Part shown: piece by piece, positions 30,915 to 34,538 of the stretch | How positions within the stretch are numbered: the first letter of the stretch is position 1 | Layout: the number at the start of each line of letters is the position of its first letter | Source of the DNA: Streptomyces nanshensis | GTDB lineage: Bacteria; Actinomycetota; Actinomycetes; Streptomycetales; Streptomycetaceae | Assembly: GCF_001751255.1 (NCBI RefSeq) | Contig: NZ_LJGW01000455.1 | Location: 1-34,538 of the forward strand | Length of the DNA stretch: 34,538 nt | Direction of reading: 5' to 3' | Made by a program: the position numbers and the translations under genes | The notes under the pieces: model-generated | Told to the model about the DNA's origin: nothing | Databases searched by the model: none | Seen by the model: the letters and a program-made list of their open reading frames with translations, nothing else

Positions 30915-32884
30915 TCGGCTGTCAGCTCCTCGTCCGTCAGGTACTTGATCAGCTCCTCCTTCTCGAAGAGCCCCAGCAGATCCGGGCGGATCGGCGGCAT
31001 GTCACGGCGCTCCAGCCCGATGCGGCCCCGGTCAGCGCGCTTCGCGGCCTCGCCCGGCTGTGTGGAGGCGTCGAGCGAGACCGGCTCGTCGGCAAGGGTG
31101 CAGACGAGGTTGGAGCGGCGCCACTGGCGGTCCATCGCCGGGAAGTCGTCGCGCGTGTGACCGCCGCGCGACTCGGTGCGGGTCAGCGCGGCGCGTGCCA
31201 CGCACTCGCTCACCAGCAGCATGTTCCGCAGGTCGATCGCCAGGTGCCAGCCCGGGTTGAACTGCCGGTGCCCCTCGACGCCCGCGTACGTCGCGCGCAC
31301 GCGCAGCTCCGCGAGGCGCTCCAGGGCCTGCGCCATCTCCCCGTCGCGCCGGATGATGCCGACGAGGTCGTTCATGGACTGCTGGAGGTGCTGGTGCAGC
31401 GTGTACGGGTTCTCCGCGGGCTCGCCCTCGGGAACCTCCGCGGCGCTGAAGGGCCGCAGGGCCTCGGCGGCGGCGCGGTCGACCTGCTCGTCGCCGACGA
31501 CGGGCCGCTCCTTCTCCAGGGACGCGGCGTACCGCGCGGCGTGCAGACCGGCACGGCGTCCGAAGACCAGCAGGTCGGAGAGGGAGTTGCCGCCGAGGCG
31601 GTTCGAGCCGTGCATGCCGCCGGCGACCTCGCCCGCCGCGTACAGCCCGGTGACGCCGACGGCCGCCGCCGTGTCCGGGTCGACGTCGACGCCGCCCATC
31701 ACGTAGTGGCAGGTCGGGCCGACCTCCATGGCCTCGGAGGTGATGTCCACGTCCGCCAGCTCCTTGAACTGGTGGTGCATGGACGGCAGTCGGCGCCGGA
31801 TCACCTCGGGGGACATCCGGGTGGAGACGTCGAGGAAGACGCCGCCGTGCGGTGAGCCGCGGCCCGCCTTGACCTCGGAGTTGATGGCGCGGGCGACCTC
31901 GTCGCGGGGGAGCAGCTCCGGTGGACGCCGGTGCTTCTCCGGGTCCTCGTACCAGCCGTCGGCCTCCTGCTCGGACTCCGCGTACTTGTCCTTGAAGACG
32001 TCCGGGATGTAGTCGAACATGAACCGCTTGCCCTCGGAGTTGCGCAGGACGCCGCCGTCGCCGCGCACCGACTCGGTGACGAGGATGCCCTTCACCGACG
32101 GCGGCCAGACCATCCCCGTGGGGTGGAACTGGACGAACTCCATGTTGATCAGCGAGGCCCCGGCCAGCAGCGCCAGCGCGTGGCCGTCGCCGGTGTACTC
32201 CCAGGAGTTCGACGTGACCTTGAAGGACTTGCCGATGCCTCCCGTGGCCAGCACGACCGCCGGCGCCTCGATGACGAAGAAGCGCCCCGACTCGCGCTCG
32301 TAGCAGAAGACGCCGGAGACGGCCTCACCGCCGTCCTCCGTGGGCGACTTGAGGATGCGGGTGACGGTGCACTCCTGGAAGACCTTCAGCCGGGACTCGT
32401 AGTCACCGGTCTCCTTGAAGTCCTCCTGCTGGAGCGCGACGGTCTTCTGCTGGAGCGTACGGATCAGCTCCAGACCCGTACGGTCGCCGACGTGCGCGAG
32501 GCGCGGGTACTCGTGACCGCCGAAGTTGCGCTGGGAGATCCGGCCGTCGGCGGTGCGGTCGAAGAGCGCGCCCCAGGTCTCCAGCTCCCAGACGCGGTCC
32601 GGTGCCTCCTTGGCGTGCAGCTCCGCCATGCGCCAGTTGTTGAGGAACTTGCCTCCCCGCATGGTGTCCCGGAAGTGGACCTCCCAGTTGTCACCGGGGT
32701 TGGCGTTGCCCATGCTGGCGGCGATGCCGCCCTCGGCCATCACGGTGTGCGCCTTGCCGAACAGGGACTTGCAGATCACTGCCGTACGCAGTCCCTGTTC
32801 GCGTGCCTCGATCGCTGCCCGCAGACCCGCGCCGCCCGCGCCGACGACGACGACATCCCACTGCTGGCGTTCGACTTGCGTCAT
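30911..32884 (-). CDS. sdhA: succinate dehydrogenase/fumarate reductase flavoprotein subunit
   Basis: A 657-residue SdhA. The FAD-binding motif VVVGAGGAGLRAA (12-24) is followed by GKAHTVMAEGG, in which His46 is the expected site of covalent FAD attachment. QFHPTG, RGDGG and GSNRLGGNSLSDLLVFG are the substrate and flavin regions. It oxidises succinate to fumarate, or the reverse, on the cytoplasmic face. The length and sequence pattern match the fumarate-reductase-like Sdh1 type of actinobacteria. ATG 32884 lies 30 bp after sdhC, with GAGAGGG upstream. The gene overlaps sdhB by four bases. Confidence 0.97.
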   Translation of the reverse strand: MTQVERQQWDVVVVGAGGAGLRAAIEAREQGLRTAVICKSLFGKAHTVMAEGGIAASMGNANPGDNWEVHFRDTMRGGKFLNNWRMAELHAKEAPDRVWELETWGALFDRTADGRISQRNFGGHEYPRLAHVGDRTGLELIRTLQQKTVALQQEDFKETGDYESRLKVFQECTVTRILKSPTEDGGEAVSGVFCYERESGRFFVIEAPAVVLATGGIGKSFKVTSNSWEYTGDGHALALLAGASLINMEFVQFHPTGMVWPPSVKGILVTESVRGDGGVLRNSEGKRFMFDYIPDVFKDKYAESEQEADGWYEDPEKHRRPPELLPRDEVARAINSEVKAGRGSPHGGVFLDVSTRMSPEVIRRRLPSMHHQFKELADVDITSEAMEVGPTCHYVMGGVDVDPDTAAAVGVTGLYAAGEVAGGMHGSNRLGGNSLSDLLVFGRRAGLHAARYAASLEKERPVVGDEQVDRAAAEALRPFSAAEVPEGEPAENPYTLHQHLQQSMNDLVGIIRRDGEMAQALERLAELRVRATYAGVEGHRQFNPGWHLAIDLRNMLLVSECVARAALTRTESRGGHTRDDFPAMDRQWRRSNLVCTLADEPVSLDASTQPGEAAKRADRGRIGLERRDMPPIRPDLLGLFEKEELIKYLTDEELTAE

Positions 32885-32914
32885 GTGTGGTGCATCCCTC
32901 TCGAAGAAGCGTGA

Positions 32915-33781
32915 TCAGAAGAGCTGCGGATCGGTGAACGCACCGGTCGCCAGCAGGTACACGTAGAAGTCGGCGAGGCCCACGCTCAGCAGCGACGCCC
33001 ACGCGAGCTGCATGTGGCGGGTGTTGAGCTTTCCGACCACGCCCCACATGCGGTACCGCACGGGATGCTTCGAGAAGTGCTTGAGCCGCCCGCCGACGAT
33101 GTGCCGGCAGGAGTGGCACGAGATGGTGTACGCCCAGATCAGCACGATGTTGATGAGGAAGACCACGGTGCCCAGGCCCATGTGGCCCCACTCGTAGTCG
33201 GAGTTGCGGAAGCCGAGGATCGTGTCCCAGGTGAGGATCAGCGCGACGCCGACCGCCGCGTAGAAGAAGTACCGGTGGAGGTTCTGCAGGATGAGGGGGA
33301 AGCGCGTCTCACCGCTGTAGCTCTTGTGCGGCTCGGCGACCGCGCAGGCCGGGGGAGAGGCCCAGAAACCGCGGTAGTAGGCCTTGCGGTAGTAGTAGCA
33401 GGTCAGCCGGAAGCCCAGCGGGAAGATCAGGATGATCAGCGCCGGCGACAGCGGCCACCAGTCCCCGAAGAGCGCCCAGTTGGGGCCCGCCCGCATCTGC
33501 TCGCAGCTCTCGGCGAGGCACGGCGAGTAGAAGGGCGAGACGTACGGCGCGTGGTAGTAGTCGGCGTTCGCGAACGCGCGCCACGTCGAGTAGACGACGA
33601 AGAGGAACAGGCCGAACGCCGTGGCCGCCGGGGCGAGCCACCAGCGGTCGGTACGCAGATGCCGCTCGGCGATCGTGGCGCGCGTCCCCGTGCGGACGCC
33701 GCCGGTGCCGCCCGCCGACGGCGGACTGCTCGTGCTTCCCGTGCTGCTCGTATTCGGTTGGGGTCGGGTGCCAGTGGCCAA
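32915..33781 (-). CDS. sdhC: succinate dehydrogenase membrane anchor, Sdh1 type
   Basis: A 288-residue anchor with five hydrophobic helices (about 47-70, 108-130, 168-190, 203-222, 258-281) and a low-complexity Thr/Ser/Gly N-terminus. It contains SCHSCRH (221-227), other Cys at 88, 93, 128 and 146, and several His. A mycobacterial Sdh1 complex is known to hold a membrane-embedded Rieske-type cluster in its anchor, and the CHSCRH motif could supply such ligands; that link is inference. The start is TTG 33781, with GGAG seven bases upstream, and there is no in-frame ATG or GTG start nearby that gives a better ribosome site. First gene of sdhCAB. Confidence 0.9.
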   Translation of the reverse strand: MATGTRPQPNTSSTGSTSSPPSAGGTGGVRTGTRATIAERHLRTDRWWLAPAATAFGLFLFVVYSTWRAFANADYYHAPYVSPFYSPCLAESCEQMRAGPNWALFGDWWPLSPALIILIFPLGFRLTCYYYRKAYYRGFWASPPACAVAEPHKSYSGETRFPLILQNLHRYFFYAAVGVALILTWDTILGFRNSDYEWGHMGLGTVVFLINIVLIWAYTISCHSCRHIVGGRLKHFSKHPVRYRMWGVVGKLNTRHMQLAWASLLSVGLADFYVYLLATGAFTDPQLF

Positions 33782-33898
33782 CGGTTTCTCCGGTATGGGC
33801 GACTTGTCAGTTGGGGCTGCCTGATGAGCGGTCCGGAGCGGCCGCGGCGGCGGACGCCGTCCGCGGGCCGCCCCGGGTTCAGCTCGGGGGCGCGGGGC

Positions 33899-34204
33899 TC
33901 ACGGCGCGTGCCGGTCCTTGGCGCCCACCCCCTCGTCATCGACGTCCGACCACAGGCCGTGGTCGTAGGGCTTGTCCGGGATGGTGACCATCTCGGGGTG
34001 CGCGGCGCCGGGGGCGCCGGCGGCCGGGGAGGAGGCACGGAGCAGGGCCAGCGACTCCCGCAGATGCTCGGCGTCGCTGCGTACGCGCCTGACCTCCAGG
34101 CCGCTTCCGAGAGTGTGTTCCAGGCGGTCGACGGTCCGGGTCAGTTCGTCGAGGCAGCGCTGGGCCGCCGTCAGGTCGTCGTGGAGTGACGTGTGAGGTG
34201 ACAT
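33899..34204 (-). CDS. hypothetical protein upstream of sdhCAB
   Basis: A 101-residue protein with no recognised domain. The first half (SLHDDLTAAQRCLDELTRTVDRLEHTL) has a heptad-like pattern and probably forms an alpha-helical coiled coil. The second half is charged and ends with an acidic DVDDEGVGAKD tail. No signal peptide or membrane segment. ATG 34204 follows GGAGG; an in-frame opening upstream to 34297 adds residues without a ribosome site. Codon bias supports a real gene. It lies 117 bp upstream of sdhC on the same strand and may share its transcript. Function unknown. Confidence 0.72.
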   Translation of the reverse strand: MSPHTSLHDDLTAAQRCLDELTRTVDRLEHTLGSGLEVRRVRSDAEHLRESLALLRASSPAAGAPGAAHPEMVTIPDKPYDHGLWSDVDDEGVGAKDRHAP

Positions 34205-34538
34205 GACGTGCCTACCTCCGCTGGTCGTGGCGGCTGGCTGGTGTACATGAGCGGCTTGCGTGCCCAGATGAGTGAGATGGCGAGTGTCGCTCCTCACACT
34301 CCCCCTTGTGAAGGGCGCTGCACGGGTTTACACCGTGCGAGGCGTCATCGCCAAGCGCAGTCACCCGGACGAGTAACTGCCCATCACCTCAGCCCACAAA
34401 AGGGAACACCCGGCCGTACGGGCGGCGGGCCGGGCGCCCAACTGCCGTGCGGGCGCCGGGAGTCAGCCAGGAGTCGGCCAGGAGTCGCCCAGGAGTCCGC
34501 CGCGGTCCGCCGGGCCGGGCGCGGGCGCCGTACCGCCG
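34205..34538. other. 334-bp region without a gene at the window end
   Basis: No open frame with gene-like bias. It holds a CCCTT-GTG-AAGGG dyad (34303-34315), a GCACGG/CCGTGC inverted repeat around GTTTACA (34322-34340) and an 11-bp tandem repeat near the end. It probably contains the promoter of the hypothetical gene and perhaps of sdhCAB, but no clear -35/-10 pair could be fixed. Confidence 0.55.
34462..34494. repeat. 11-bp tandem repeat
   Basis: Three head-to-tail copies of the form GTCnGCCAGGA (34462-34472, 34473-34483, 34484-34494), each differing at one or two bases. The start of a fourth copy follows. Confidence 0.75.

Noticed and set aside
34300..34345. TTGTGAA and TTTACAC near each other suggested a Rex redox-sensor site for the sdh region.
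   Set aside because: The halves do not form the symmetric TGTGAA-type Rex dyad at the right spacing.
1..34538. TTA codons that would place genes under bldA control.
   Set aside because: All TTA (or reverse TAA) triplets I found fall outside genes or out of frame. The check was by eye.

Overview
The window is very GC-rich chromosomal DNA with strong G/C third-position bias. Start codons are often GTG or TTG, Shine-Dalgarno sequences are of the GGAGG type, and regulators are numerous (IclR, TetR, DeoR, GntR, SpoIIE-type phosphatases). This points to a filamentous actinomycete, most likely Streptomyces or a close relative. I saw no rRNA, tRNA, CRISPR array, transposase or phage gene, and no in-frame TTA (bldA-dependent) codon in the called genes. 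About 28 protein-coding genes fill almost the whole window.

Region 1 (37-7894) is a catabolic island. Six minus-strand genes form a tightly coupled operon, read as DUF6282 amidohydrolase, two-domain cupin, HpcH/HpaI aldolase, LLM-class flavin/F420 oxidoreductase, BKACE (beta-keto acid cleavage enzyme) and SDR dehydrogenase. Divergent from it is an MHS-type MFS transporter, and an IclR regulator follows. Dyad sequences rich in GTGAA/TTCAC lie over both divergent promoters and upstream of the IclR gene, so a substrate-induced IclR regulon is likely. The substrate is unknown, and this is one of the two best candidates for an undescribed pathway.

Region 2 (8074-12521) holds two convergent secreted FG-GAP/VCBS proteins with seven acidic repeats each (probable seven-bladed propellers), a PrxQ-like peroxiredoxin with an insertion before its active site, and a divergent Nudix hydrolase.

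Region 3 (12535-15532) is a 757-residue redox fusion protein (two PNPOx-like FMN-binding-type regions, a ferredoxin reductase and a 2Fe-2S ferredoxin). A TetR regulator is divergent from it across a 67-bp gap that contains a small dyad.

Region 4 (15550-21308) is an acid-sugar island. OtnC-type aldolase and OtnK-type kinase genes are divergent from a DRL-like NAD(P)-binding plus SAF-domain oxidoreductase, a GntP permease and a DeoR regulator. The usual LtnD/DenD dehydrogenase and OtnI isomerase are not present, so the DRL-like protein may supply the oxidation step of a variant four-carbon sugar-acid route.

Region 5 (21760-27628) is a signalling block: a GntR/UTRA regulator, a 78-residue SPOR-like protein, and two tandem PP2C phosphatases with GAF sensors and C-terminal anti-sigma-type ATPase domains. 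Region 6 (27712-34204) holds a Tat-exported serine beta-lactamase/esterase-fold protein with an extra C-terminal domain. After it come the sdhCAB operon for a mycobacterial Sdh1-like succinate dehydrogenase, whose anchor carries a CHSCRH motif, and a small conserved-looking hypothetical gene. The final 334 bp contain no gene.
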